DNA from: Phaseolus vulgaris
Taxonomy: Eukaryota; Streptophyta; Magnoliopsida; Fabales; Fabaceae
Assembly: GCF_000499845.2 (NCBI RefSeq)
Contig: NC_023749.2
Location: 28,606,381-28,670,380 of the forward strand
Length of the DNA stretch: 64,000 bases
Reading direction: 5' to 3'
Part shown: piece after piece, positions 44,423-55,308 of the stretch
Layout of the letters: each line of letters opens with the position of its first letter
Numbering within the stretch: position 1 is the stretch's first letter
The notes under the pieces: generated by a model
What the model was told of the DNA's origin: nothing
Databases searched by the model: none
What the model saw: only the letters and a program-made list of their open reading frames with translations
Made by a program: the position numbers and the translations under genes

Positions 44423-45461
44423 TGTTGAACAAGATGCTTTGATGTCTCCAAATCCAAGAGGTAAGCTTGAAGACCTTGCTGTTGGGTGTGTGTGTTGTTT
44501 AGTTGTTTGAAACTTGTTAATTCACTCCTTAAGATGTTCCAAGTTCATTTGAATCTTTAACCTTTTGAAAAGATGTGTTTTCTAAAAAGCTGTAAAAAAA
44601 TTCAACAGGTTGTTTTACCTTAGCAGTTTTTGAAAAGGTTTTGAAAAACTTGGTTGACTTTGTTATCAAACCAAAACAATCAATTGTTTCGACAAAACAA
44701 CAGATTGTTTTCCTGAAAACCTTAACAGAATTTTGTTAAGCGGTTTTAATATGTTTTAAATGATCCTAACTAACTTGGCTCCTTTATTAAATGCTTTTAA
44801 CCACTTGGTGGGTCTATATAAAGGTGGTTTTACGCTCCTAATCTTAGACGAACAGAAAGAGTTTATCAAAACCATTTTTCCGAGATTTGAAATAGCTTTG
44901 GATCATTCTTAAGTGTGTGGAATAGGATTGGGTTGCAATTCTGAACTTTAAGCTTTGTAATACCCAGGTGTATTATATTCCCTTCTTCCTTGATTACTGT
45001 ATTTTTGTATTGGTGTTGCCAATGAGTGTTGTGTGTTCTTGAGGGGTTCAAGATCAACACTCTTGGTGTGGTTTGCCAAAGGTAGTGTGTTTCTTGAGAG
45101 GTTCAAGGTCACTACTTTGGTGTGTGGTGTTTGTAATCTAGTTTTAATTGCATAGTGGAATACCCAGTGGTTTCTGGGAACTGGATGTAGCTCTTGGTGT
45201 AAGAGTGAACCAGTATAAATTGCTTGTGTGCTTATCTCTTACCCTTAACTCTTTAAATTCTGTTTTTAAGTCGTTTATGTTCTAACTGGTATAAACAACC
45301 GATTGTTTTTCTGATATCATTTTAAAACAGTTTTGGTTCTTTGTTTTCTTGATTCTTTTCTCTGTAACTCAGCGTTGAATTTCATTATACCTTCAAAGTT
45401 TGCGAAAATCCCTCTTTAAACCATTCAGCCCCCCTCTAGTTTAAAGCCATACATTCTAACA
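44423..45461 (+). repeat. Element I 3' LTR
   Basis: The 1039-bp LTR has TATATAAAG at 44815-44823. The purine tract 44410-44422 precedes it. It contains three copies of the ACAACCGATTGTTT-type motif. Confidence 0.85.
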
Positions 45462-45692
45462 ATGTGGCCCACTACATCGTTGATACCGTCGATGTCCAAT
45501 ATCTCCCTCTGTTGGCGAGGTCTGATGTCGATCTCCAACGTCGGGGTCTACGATATCAATTTCTGAAGACTAACCAATTCCCTGGTAACTGCGTCTGGGC
45601 CCACCTTACATGGCCCCATTCCACTATCAGACACCGGTGTGCGATGTTTGAGGTCAGTCACTGCAATCGATGACCGAGGACTGGTCAGGACA

Positions 45693-47590
45693 AAATTTTA
45701 TAATACATTTTAATATTTTAAGTAATTACATGAAGTCTTGTTTTTATTTAATTTGTTGAATACATATTTGTTTTAATTATAATTTTTAAATTATACCTAT
45801 TTACATTTAATAAATATTTATTTATTTTTAATTATAATTTTAAAATTTATGAATATGTGAAAGTTATTTATTTTTAAACAAAAACAAACTCATTTTATTA
45901 TTAATTTTTTAATACGTAAGGGTAAATTTCTAAAGTTAAATTTTACACCTTTAAAATAATTCAAAATTCCCTCACAAACATCACATTACTCAGAAACTCC
46001 AATAAACTTTCCTCATAGATCCTCTAACATATCTCAATCCAAACATTTCACACTTGCCTCTCACATCCTCATAAATTTCCTCCATCAAATCTCAACAAAT
46101 TCTCTCTTTAATACAAACATACCCTTAGCACATAATATTTTTTTTCTATATGAATTCAATATCAAAGGAGGATCATCTCCTTCATAATCTCAAATATATA
46201 ATAAATTATAAACTTACCAATCATTTCCCTATAATAATATTAAGCATAATATATTAATAACATATAATAAATATAATAACAATATAGTGAAAAAGATAAA
46301 GAAATTATAACACTTGTAAACATAAACATAGTAATTGAGGTGTCAGCCTAACTGAGATGTCAAGTTGCATAGTGATGCCTAACATGAAAACTTTTTATAA
46401 AAAAAAACATAAACATAGTAAAACATGTTTTTATTCTATGATTTTTTTAATTATAACTCATTAATCTCCATTTCATTGTACTATTGTTTTCTTTTTTATT
46501 TAAGGGATTTCAATCTTTGAGAATCTATAATATTAAAAATTAGTATAATAAGTGTTACTTATAATATTCCTAATACGTTTTATTGGGTAGTGATAAAGAC
46601 ATGCTTGTAAAACATTTATCTTTCCACTATTTTTCTACAACCAACTAATTAAAAATAAATAAAACTTACATATATTGTTAGGGTGACATTAAATTGATAA
46701 TTTATTTTCCTATTTTTCACTTGAAATACACAAAACTCATAATAAAAACATTTATAATATTTTTTTTTATAAAAAACTTTCATCTTAGGTATAATTATGG
46801 ATTTTGACATCTCAGCTAGACTGACACCTCAATCAACAACAATCATCTCTCATCATATGAAAAAAATATTATTAAAAAATACAAAATACAAAATTAAAGA
46901 AGGACTAAACCAAAATTTCATATGTTAAAAAAAATCATGAGGTAGATTTTATCTATTCATAAAAAATTCTAAAAAGATATTAGATGATAATAATACTTTA
47001 AATTAATTCATACTTTTTTTTTCCTGATATATTATTGGTAATTTTAAATATCAACATTATAAAGCTGCTGTGCTAAACAAATTTTCATCACTTTGATAAT
47101 CAAGAATCAATTTCCTATTTATAAATTTTTTTTTTCTTTGTATAGTAATAATTAGATTTTAAAGGATATATTAAATTTTACAAAATCAATAAAATTCATG
47201 TTATTTTTTTTCAAATTAATATTTAAATATCACACATTAATAGTTCATATATAAACTACTACGCATAACTGTTCGTTAATGATAATATCTTAAAAAGATA
47301 TTGAATCTGTAAAATGATACACTGAATTTTACAAAATTATTAATTAATAAAAGTCATATAAATTTTTATTTTTCAATCAATATTTAAAAGCTACACATTA
47401 ATAATTTCTGAATCAACATATTTCTTACACATAAAAGATACATTTAACATTTAAAAGATAGATTGGCTCTTATTAATAAAAAAATAATTATTAAATAATA
47501 ATTAAATCAAGAGAGAAAAAGATATATTATTTTAAAAATTACAAAAGTTATTTGTATCTAAATAATTTTAATTATTAATAGAAAATTTAA
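45693..47590. repeat. AT-rich repeat H, copy 1, left part
   Basis: The sequence is collinear with 57893-60735 once the 58599-59607 insertion is removed. No coding potential is visible. It contains a 500-bp TIR element (46334-46833). The left border is the E LTR and the right border the inversion breakpoint. Confidence 0.88.
46334..46833. mobile_element. 500-bp terminal-inverted-repeat element (MITE-like)
   Basis: The ends ATTGAGGTGTCAGCCTAACT (46334) and the near-exact inverse ending at 46833 form terminal repeats that stay similar for about 60 bases with a few mismatches. There is no coding region. Class is not decided because the target duplication is unclear. A second copy is at 58462-59976. 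Confidence 0.75.
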
Positions 47591-48090
47591 ATTCGCCACT
47601 CCGTTGAAGCTCAACCATAGCTTCTTCCCAGGATTCTTTGCCTCAAAGAAGTTGAGGAAGACGTCCACAGAGGGTGGGTGGCCTAGATGGTCGCAAAGGA
47701 TCGCGAAGGCCCATACAAAGGCCCATATGTTAGGAAGCAGTTGGGAAGGGGCGACATTGACCTCTCTAAGGAGAGTGCACTCGAACCACGAGAAGGGAAG
47801 GCGGAGTCTGAGTTGCTTGAAAACGGTGGTGTACATGAAAAAGAAGGGTTCTTCAGGATCCGCGCGATCGTCAGCACACACGAGAATGCCTTCCCGACAA
47901 GGAAGAACCTTTAGGTACACGTCGAGTTCCTTCCCGAAGACATGGAACTTGTCATGAGATTCACCCTGCTTGTACGTGTCGATGTCTTTGAAGGTTTTCA
48001 TTTGGCCAGAAGGTCCTCTGGTGCCCAGTGGTAGAGGGTTTTGTAGTTAACAGAAGCTGGAGGGTTCGGTGTGGTTTTTGTTCTGGCCAT
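47591..48090 (-). pseudogene. Antisense gene of element F, N-terminal half, inverted
   Basis: The ATG at 48088-48090 gives MARTKTTPNPPASVNYKTL, matching Tat-1's aORF start. One frameshift near 48000 leads to the main frame: KFHVFGKELDVYLKVLPCRE, FKQLRLRLPFSWFECTLLRE, PNIWAFVWAFAILCDH and SVDVFLNFFEAKNPGKKLW, breaking after NGVA at 47591. It continues at 49865 on the other strand. A splice acceptor-like T-rich tract precedes the ATG as in Tat-1. Confidence 0.82.
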
Positions 48091-48644
48091 CTCGATAAGA
48101 AATCTAAAAAGAGAGAAAGAAAAGAAGAAAACGAGGGTTTAGAAGAAGATGATGGTGCGACTCAAAAAAACCAGAGGAGCAGGGACTCAAAACGGAGAAC
48201 AGAGTAATGAAAACGCAGAAAACATAAACAGTCCCAGAACAGTTATGACATGTTATGAGCGTCGAAAACATAAAGCAAGAGTAATTGTGCAGTAAAAATC
48301 ATACCTTTGAATAAATTAGGTTTCGGAGGTATGAGTTTTTGAAGAGGAAGAGAGAGCGTTTCGAGGGAGAGAAATGCTTGAGAAATGTTCGAGAATTGCT
48401 TAAGTGAAAGTAATGAAACAGTGAAAAGAGCGTAAGGAGTTAAGGGTTTAAAGGTATATGAAGAAACGCAAGAGGCAACAAGCCCTAGCCGTTGATTTTG
48501 CCACGTGTACGCTGGTGGAAAAAGTATGGTGAGATGTCACTTCGGTGCATTGTTCACATCCTATCTCCAAGAGCCACGTAGGTCGCCTAGGGCGATAACT
48601 TAGTCTTTTCGCTGAAACAAGTTACAGCTCGAGAATGGGGGTTG
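48091..48644 (-). promoter_or_regulatory. 5' UTR and upstream region of the F antisense gene
   Basis: No gene is visible. On the minus strand it has a CATATACCTTTAAA stretch near 48455 that could serve as a TATA region, a donor-like CAAAG/GTATGA near 48300 and a T-rich acceptor before the ATG. The plus-strand end GAATGGGGGTTG (48634-48644) is the polypurine tract of F. Confidence 0.5.
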
Positions 48645-49290
48645 TGTACCGACCAGTCCTCGGACATCGACGTTAGGGATCGACATCGGACCTCGCCAAC
48701 AGAGGGAGAGATCGGATATCGGTGTTCTGAACAACTATATTGGGCAACGTAAGGTGGGTCCCAAAATTATACTAGTTTCCAGTTAAAACATCAAAGATGG
48801 GAGGAAGCCCTGAGACACGAGAGACCAATGCAGGTGGTGTGTATAGCGCATTCAGGCACGACACGAGTAAATAGTCCTTGGAGGTGTTAACGCCCGTTAG
48901 GGTTAGGGTTTCCAAGGGAAGTTGCATGCATGGAACATGCACACTTAGGGAACCCATAAAACAGATGGCCCCGCAACATGGGTGCATGAGTTGGTACCTT
49001 GGCGACCATTCTGTTAGTCATTGCACTCCAGTAAAGGGAAGTCCTATGTGCTAGATTACACTAAGATTGTGTGATAGCGGCGCAGGGACATTCCCCAAGG
49101 AACCCTAGATATGGGAAACAGAATAGAGGTAAACCCTAGTTTCAACCTATAAATAGGGTGGTAAGAACCCTAGAAAGGTACATTACTGAAACTGCTTTAT
49201 ACATTTACTGTTTCTTTGCTCGTCGGAGTGCAAACGACCGTCAAGGCGCCCTTTGTCTTTGTCGGTAAGAAGGCGGGCCAGAGATTGCCC
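48645..49290 (+). repeat. Element F 3' LTR, inverted, end truncated
   Basis: It starts TGTACCGACC and matches 55309-56038 in reverse complement, with TATAAATAG at 49148-49156. The last roughly 40 bases are lost where it meets H at about 49290. Confidence 0.85.
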
Positions 49291-49850
49291 AAGTACTAAA
49301 TTACATGATATGTATTATCTATGTACTATATATGAATGATGAAAATTGTATGAAATTTATGTCATAGATTTGGGATAATGTATGAGTTGTTGTTTGATGG
49401 TACAATAAGTATGAAAAACCTATGTTTAACAAAGATCCTCTAGCTTCACTGATGATCTAAGTCATATAGACTAAGATATCAGGTGGTAAGAACCTGAGAT
49501 GGATATATACACACCGGTGTTTAAACTTATTTTGACCCTTTTCTTTTGGATTCGCTGGTAATCTTTAGATTAGATGTTCATACTTAATGAGTCTTCCGGA
49601 AGACGATAAATTTATGTATAATCAGTGAGATTAAAATGAAATCCAATGATTGTGATTGAAAATTGATCAATGTGCGGTCTATATAAATGATGAAATTGAT
49701 ATTGAAATTTTATATTTAAAAAATATATTAAATTTGCAGCTAAAAAACGTTGCATCTAACAAGTTTAGAATAACTCGAAAGTTAAAAGTTATCTTTAGTT
49801 AAAAGTTTAGTCTATCTTTTGTTTTCGCTATTTTTAATAAATTAACGGAG
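49291..49850 (-). repeat. AT-rich repeat H, copy 1, middle part, inverted
   Basis: The sequence matches 60900-61675 in reverse complement with some deletions, including a GTCTTCCGGAAGAC palindrome (about 49593-49606). No coding region is visible. Confidence 0.82.
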
Positions 49851-49864
49851 AGAGAGAGAGAGAA

Positions 49865-52022
49865 AGACTCCTCCTGACTCTCTTCCAACAGTCTTATAAG
49901 GGCTTCAAGAAGAAGTTCTTGAAGATATGCTGCAGCATCCACGACCCCACCTTGCTGGATGGTTTTCCGCTGTACTAGGTGGAGAAATCGAGAGTCAAGA
50001 AACATAAAAGTCTTGAGGACTTGACCCCTTTTGATCGTGAGATGTGCCAACTGTTGAACCAAATGGTGTTCAAGCTTTGAAGAATCCAAAACCCTTTGAA
50101 GGATGTTGAAGGGCTATGCTTGCTGTTGCTGAGCTGTCTTAGATAGGATCTGGGGCAGTTTGAGTTTTGTAATTCACCCTTGATCGAATCCAAAGCATAG
50201 GCATTCTCAATCTTTTTAGAAGAAAAGTTTTTTTCAAACTAAGTGAAAAACAACCGATTATTTTATACTTAGGTGTTTTTAGAAAAGATTGAAAACTGTT
50301 TTTCAAATGGTTGAGCTGTTAAAACCAAAACAACTGATTGATTCGAGGAAACAACCGATTGTTTGTTTTGGTACCATAACAGAAAAGTGGTTTTTGTTTT
50401 TGACTGAGCTTTAAATGTTTTAACTAATTACGCTCCAGTATTTAATGCTTTGACCAATCTTTTAAATGCAATAAATAAGTTTGTTAAGATTTGATAAAAA
50501 AAAAACAACATCTTTGAATATATTCAGAAAAATAGATTTGAGAAATAACAATTAACACAAGTTTTTGAGTTTTTCAAAGAGTTGAGATTGAGATTGATCA
50601 AAGTGTGTGAGATAGGATTTCTGCTTGTATTGATTTGAGATTTGCTTCTGTAACAAGTGTAATCCTTGTATTTGTTGAACAAGAATCTTTGTGTGTTTGC
50701 TGAGAAGTGTTGTGTGTTCTTGAGGTGATCAAGATCAGCATTCTTAGTGTTGGTGTGTTGGCCAAGAGAAGTGTGTGTCTTAAGGGGATCAAGGTCACTT
50801 TCTTGGTTGTGTTGTAAGTGATCTAGGTTTGATTGCTTAGTGGTGTTCCTCAGTGGTTTCTGAGAAGACTGGACGTAGTTCTGGATTTAGAGTGAACCAG
50901 TATAAATCTCTATGTGCATTTTCTCTATCCCTTAACTCTTTAAATTCAGTTTCATATTTGCTGCTAATTGCATACTGTGTTGGTTTAGTTTCTTACCCTT
51001 TGTTGTTCCTATGCAGACATGGCACTTGTTGAAGAGAAGAGGAGAAAGTTGGGCGAGTTGGTTGCCCGACGTAGGGCTGCTCTGGCCAATGCGGGCACCT
51101 CAGCCCCTGTGGGCCCTCCTTCTGCTGCTGCTGAACCAGCCCCCATCGATAATAGGCAGAAAGGGGATTTGGAGGCCACTACCTCCGAAGAGGAGGGCAC
51201 CTGCATGAGCCTCATCTTTAAGAGGAAAAAGGCAGGCAATTTCGCGGTGCCCTCACATTCTGCCTCTGATGGCCATGCTCCATCCTTTAGAGACAACCCT
51301 CCAAGCGCCTCATCTCCTCCCGACCTCATTATGCACGAAGGTGGGGGGAGAGTGCTCCTAAAGGTGACCAAGTGCCCCCTGCGGTCGAACTCCCAGCTTT
51401 CTTCCAACAAGCCCTCAAAAGCGTTCAGAATAAAGAGGCGGTAGAGAGCTTGAGTGAGGACTCCCTACAGGATCGTGTGGCTCAAAGCCTTGGGGAGTTC
51501 CTTATTGCGTCCAGCCTCTCTATGAGTAAGGCGTGAGACTCGCAGGCTGAGACGGCAAAGCTGGGGGAAGAGTTAGCTCTTTAGGCCAAGATCTTTTCCA
51601 AGCGCGAAACGGCCTTGCATCAGGAGCTGGCGAGCCTTCGACAATCCGAGAAGGAGACCAAGAGGCTTCTCTTCGAGAAGTCTCATGAGGCCCTCCAATT
51701 TGAGTCGAAGATCCTACCTCTCCACAACGAGGTGATTGATCTGAAGGAGAAGGTCGAGGAGGCACAGGCCTAGATGGCCAAACTGGAGGAAAGGGCCACT
51801 CGGCATGAGGTCCAACTTTGCCAACTGGAGGGGGAGCCAGCCCAGAAGATTGAACTCTTCAAGCAAACGGAGGAAGAGCTCACCAACGATGCCGCCAATG
51901 CTTATGGCGCTGAGTTTGAAGATGCCATGGCTTAGGTTGCCTGCGTGCATCCTGAGATGGATCTTTCCCCATTTGCAGAAACAAAGCAGGTCGTTGATGG
52001 GTAGCTCGTGGCCAGGGAGTAG
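49865..52022 (+). pseudogene. Antisense gene of element F, C-terminal half
   Basis: It resumes RLLLTLFQQSYKGFKKKF and DPTLLDGFPLY with a TAG replacing the Trp codon of Tat-1, then is cut at about 50051 by LTR fragment K. The second exon begins after acceptor CCTATGCAG (ends 51016): MALVEEKRRKLGELVARRR, a basic KRKK stretch, a Pro/Ser-rich linker, then a coiled coil with several frame changes and stops (51440 onward), ending ACVHPEMDLSPF and a stop at 52020-52022. It is the same family as 3384-5795 and is inactive. Confidence 0.78.
50052..50953 (+). repeat. Fragment K: diverged copia LTR inside the F antisense gene
   Basis: It starts TGTTGAACC like the I LTR and shares with it the phrases GTGTTGTGTGTTCTTGAG, CAGTGGTTTCTG and GAGTGAACCAGTATAAAT. 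The end, near 50953, is unclear and lacks the CTAACA terminus. It replaces the end of exon 1 and part of the intron. Three AAACAACCGATTGTTT-type motifs lie at 50247-50363. Confidence 0.7.
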
Positions 52023-53070
52023 ACTCTTCAGCATTGTAATTTAACATTCTGGCGAACACTTGTAATTTATACATATTTATTTTATGAAATTTGCCTACTT
52101 TAAACTGCTTTCTTGTCTTGGTCGTTGTTCTGTTGAGTCTTGCACTAACTTCGCTAACAACGCCTTTGACGCATATTCACACCTTAAGTAGCACGCTTCT
52201 CCCCCCACTTTACCTTCTTACGACCTTCATTGTCTTAAGGTATTGATGATGTGCGCGCAACTATTGGCTGGTCTTCCCTTCGTTGCTCGAAGATAGGAAA
52301 AACCTTCACTTACTGCTTCTGACCTTCGTCTTCCAGGATAAGGGAAAGGTCTTCCTAGCGATTTCACCCTTGCCCTTTAAGGCCAAAGGAGATGTCTTAA
52401 TAGTGATACTGGTGAACCATGTTGTCCTCTACCTTGACTTACAAACAAGGGAGAAGTTTGCTTTCCAACCTCCACCTTGCTCCATGGGGGCAAGAGATGA
52501 TTTAACTGTTGAACCAAACTGTTCAACCTTAGCATTCTCACTCAAAGGGGGAGGTGTTCTCTACGAATCATCCTCTCCCAATCTTGAGGCTTCTAACCCA
52601 AGTGAACGGTTCGTAACTGACCTCGTCCTCGCCCGTAGGGAAATAGAGGATTTAACTGGTGAACCATATTGTTCAACCTTGGCATTCTCACTCAAGGGGG
52701 AGGTGTTCTCTATGAATCATTCTTTCCCAATCTTAAGACTTCTAACCCAAGTGAACGGTTCGTAACTGACCTCATCCTTATTGTACGAAGGCAAGGGAGG
52801 ATCTTAATAACTGACCCCATCCTTGTTGTACGAAGTCAATGGAGGATCTTAATAACTGACATCATCCTTGCTGTATGAAGTCAAGGGAGAATTTTAATAA
52901 CTGACCTCATCCTTGTTGTATGAAGTCAAGGGACAGGTTCGTTTTACTGCACTGTGCAAAATATTTATTTTTAACTGAGTAACTGAAATTTTATTGGGTG
53001 ACCTCGTTAAAAGAAAAGAAGTGTCCCCTGAAAACTGTGTATAATGCAATAATTCATTTGAAATAAAATT
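52023..53070. other. Element F spacer between antisense gene and integrase
   Basis: No gene is visible. It corresponds to 5796-7274 of Tat-1 and holds tandem repeats at 52503-52932. Confidence 0.8.
52503..52932. repeat. Minisatellites in the F spacer
   Basis: Two copies of a unit of about 150 bp containing TGTTCAACCTTRGCATTCTC (52503-52765) are followed by about four copies of a 45-46-bp unit with core GAAGTCAAGGGAGGATCTTA (52766-52932). Confidence 0.8.
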
Positions 53071-54462
53071 TCAGGTTATCGCTCCACCTTCTAATGTCTC
53101 GAGCTTGTATACTTCATTCCCAAGGGCCTCTGACACTCTGAAAGGACCATTCCACTCGGGGGACAATTTTTTTCTCTAACTGGTATGGGTGGGCTTCCAC
53201 ATCACCAAGTCGGCGAACTGAAACTGCCGAGGTCTCATCTTGGAGTTGTACTTGTACTCCACCCTTCTCTTCAAGGCTTCAGCCTTGATTCTTGCTTCCT
53301 CCCTCACTTCATCCAGTAGATCTAGGTTCCCCTTTCTTTCTTCATTGAACTCTTCGACCACGAAGTTCTGGAAACGCGGCGAGTTCTCCTGGATCTCTAC
53401 AGGAATCATTGCGTTTGAACCATACACCAAGCTAAAGGGTGTTTCTTTGGTAGTGGACTGGGGAGTAGTGTGGTTAGCCCACACGATTCTAGGAACTTCT
53501 TCTGCCCAAGTCCCTTTGGCTTTATCTAGCCTTCTCTTCAGATCTCTTAGTAGAACTCGGTTGGCAGACTCGACCTGCCCGTTCGTCTGGGGGTGTTCGA
53601 CCAATGTGAACACCTGCTTTATTCCCAGCTCCGTACATAGTTTGCCTAACTGTTGGCTCGCAAACTGGGTACCATTATCTGACACCAACCTTTTTGGATT
53701 CCAAAGTGGCACACTGTGTTTTTCCACACAAAGTGTTGAATCTTATGGGTTATGATCTGCGCTACTGGCTCAGCCTCTATCCACTTTGTGAAGTATTCTA
53801 TGGCAACCATGAAGTACTTCATCTGTCGCACTGCTAAAGGGAAAGGGCCTAGAATGTCGATCCCCCAAGTAAGAAACGACCATGGGCTATAGATCGACCT
53901 AAGTTATTCTGGAGGCGCCTTGTGACAATTAGCGTGTTGTTGGCACTGCTTGCACTGCTGTGCATACCCCGTGAAATCTCCCCTCCTGGTTGGCCAATAA
54001 TATCCTGCACGAATGGCCTTTGATGAGAGAAATCGACCGCCGATGTGGCTTCTACATATCCATTCATGAATTTCTGCCATAATGTGTGTGCATTGCTCAC
54101 CACTTGCACACACCAGGATAGGGTGGGTGAACCCATGCCTGAACAACTTTCCATCGATCAAGGTGTACTTGCTCGAAATTTTCTTGATTTTCCTAGCCCC
54201 TGTAGGCTCTAGCGGAGGTACCCCATCAGCCAAGTAGCGTTGGTAAGGTGTCATCCAGGTTTCTCTTGCTTCAACTAGGAAAACCTGCAACAACCTTTCC
54301 CCAGCAACTAGGTACACACTTATTCTTGGCGTTTTTAACTTCTCCTTAGTCAACGACCGATGACTCCTCTTCACCCCTTCCAAAGTGTCGATCTGTTGGA
54401 CTTCTGTCGTATTATCTGTGGCAGTTCGAGGTGTCCTCAGGGTCTACTGAATGACGGTCCTC
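53071..54462 (-). pseudogene. Element F integrase and linker
   Basis: The linker from the RNase H side (VDPEDTSN-frame, then HRSLTKEKLKTPR) is followed by the zinc region (EIHEWICRSHIGG, CKQCQQH) and a core with SDNGTQFASQQLGKL, HPQTNGQVESANRV and the C-terminal DLVMWKP, ending at 53071. Frameshifts near 53890 and 53730 and stops at about 53173 break it. Domain order and sequence match Tat-1 and F is nearest to E. The upstream RT and RNase H are missing through an internal deletion. Confidence 0.85.
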
Positions 54463-55260
54463 TATGACTCGATCTTCTGCGGCGATGTGCGCCAAAGCCC
54501 GACGCCTGATCTCGCAGAACGTCTTCGGCTAGTATCTAAGCAGCGATTCACTGAAGGGCCCTGGTAGCATTCCCTTGGTGAAGGCGTGCACCGTCATGGC
54601 CTCATCCGTGGGTTTTAGCCTTACCACCTAGACTCCAAACCTGTTCAAGAACTCTTTCAAGGACTCTCCCTGGTATTGTTTTATGTCAAAGACATCATAA
54701 GAGATTCGAGGAGGAGCCCTGTTGATAAGGTACTATGCTCTAAACAACGTTGCGAATTGGTTGAAGGTAGTAATGTGTCCGTCAGGGAGACTGATGAACC
54801 ATTCTAACGTTGCGCCTGCCAACGTGCTCATCAATAGCTTGTAGTATACAGCATCAGATCCTCTTGTAAGCATCATCTGGGTGTGGAACGTTGTGAGGTG
54901 GGCCTCTGGGTTCTCTATACCCGTGAAGGTGACTTTCGGGCCCAGAGACGTGGTTGGTAACACAGTATCGATAATCGCCTGAGAGAACGACATGGGGCGT
55001 GCCCTAGGTGGTATGGGTGGGGTGCGCTCATCCACCGCGCGCTCCCCTACTTGTTGTAAACTCCTACGCAGTTCCTCATTGGTTCTGCGCAGCTCTTTGT
55101 TGTCCGCCTGTGACGCAGTTATGTCAACCTTAGACGTTGTTACTGCCTCTAGGAAGGCGCGCATGGTCTCCATGAGTTGTTGCATGGTGACGTTGTCCCC
55201 TCCAGAGGGCGCAGCAGATCCTTGCCCGTACTCCTCATATTGTTGGTAAACTCTTAACAC
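54463..55260 (-). pseudogene. Element F Gag, C-terminally deleted
   Basis: The start MLRVYQQYEEYGQGSAAPSG leads to a coiled coil, PMSFSQAIIDTVLP, AHLTTFHTQMMLTRG, EWFISLPDGHITTFNQF, then past nonsense codons (about 54730, 54630, 54536) to YDVFDIKQYQGESL, PGPFSESLLR and AHIAAEDRVI. At about 54463 it is joined to the end of the RNase H linker. By comparison with E (37028 to 40043) about 3.0 kb of gag, protease, RT and RNase H were deleted. Confidence 0.85.
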
Positions 55261-55288
55261 GATTGTGAGTGGGACCTTGTTTTATCGG

Positions 55289-55306
55289 GCCCCACGGTGG
55301 GTGTCA
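55289..55306 (-). other. Primer binding site of F
   Basis: The minus strand reads TGACACCCACCGTGGGGC, a mutated form of the Tat-1 and E sites. Confidence 0.7.
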
Positions 55307-55308
55307 AA

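Larger units (their letters stand above)
41271..45461 (+). mobile_element. Element I: gag-only copia (SIRE-like) element, non-autonomous
   Basis: The 3' LTR (44423-45461) is complete, starts TGTTGAAC after the purine tract ATAGGGGGAGAT and ends CTAACA. The 5' LTR (41271-41902) lacks about 400 bases of U3. The interior has a primer site and a broken gag but no protease, integrase, RT or RNase H. There is no target duplication, in keeping with a deletion that took the 5' U3 and part of the E LTR. Confidence 0.85.
36988..45692 (-). mobile_element. Element E: truncated Tat element with copia insertion in its LTR
   Basis: In its own direction it has a 5' LTR (45692-40862, interrupted by element I), primer site, gag, protease, RT and RNase H, and is cut off after RNase H by the D junction. 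No integrase, spacer, aORF or 3' LTR of E is present. It is a different Tat family from Tat-1, and closest to F. Confidence 0.88.
40862..45692 (-). repeat. Element E 5' LTR, interrupted by element I
   Basis: The two LTR pieces are 40862-41270 and 45462-45692, recognised by alignment to the F LTR (55309-56038). The inner end has TA instead of TG, and the outer end reads GACTGGTCAGGACA against GGTCGGTACA elsewhere. Roughly 250 bases of LTR are missing at the I insertion. Confidence 0.8.
47591..49850. other. Inverted segment, about 2.26 kb
   Basis: The segment holds, on the wrong strand, the aORF N-terminus, 5' UTR and LTR of element F and then 0.56 kb of H. Turning it round joins the aORF halves at the same codon region and makes the H sequence follow 47590 as it does in copy 2 near 60735-60900 (about 165 bases are missing). 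One breakpoint is at 47590-47594, the other at the GA run 49847-49866. Confidence 0.8.

Noticed and set aside
45464..45673. 69-codon frame on the plus strand
   Set aside because: It lies within the E LTR and matches noncoding LTR sequence of F.
46334..46833. Firm assignment of the TIR element to Mutator or hAT
   Set aside because: The target duplication could not be fixed by eye, and no transposase is present.
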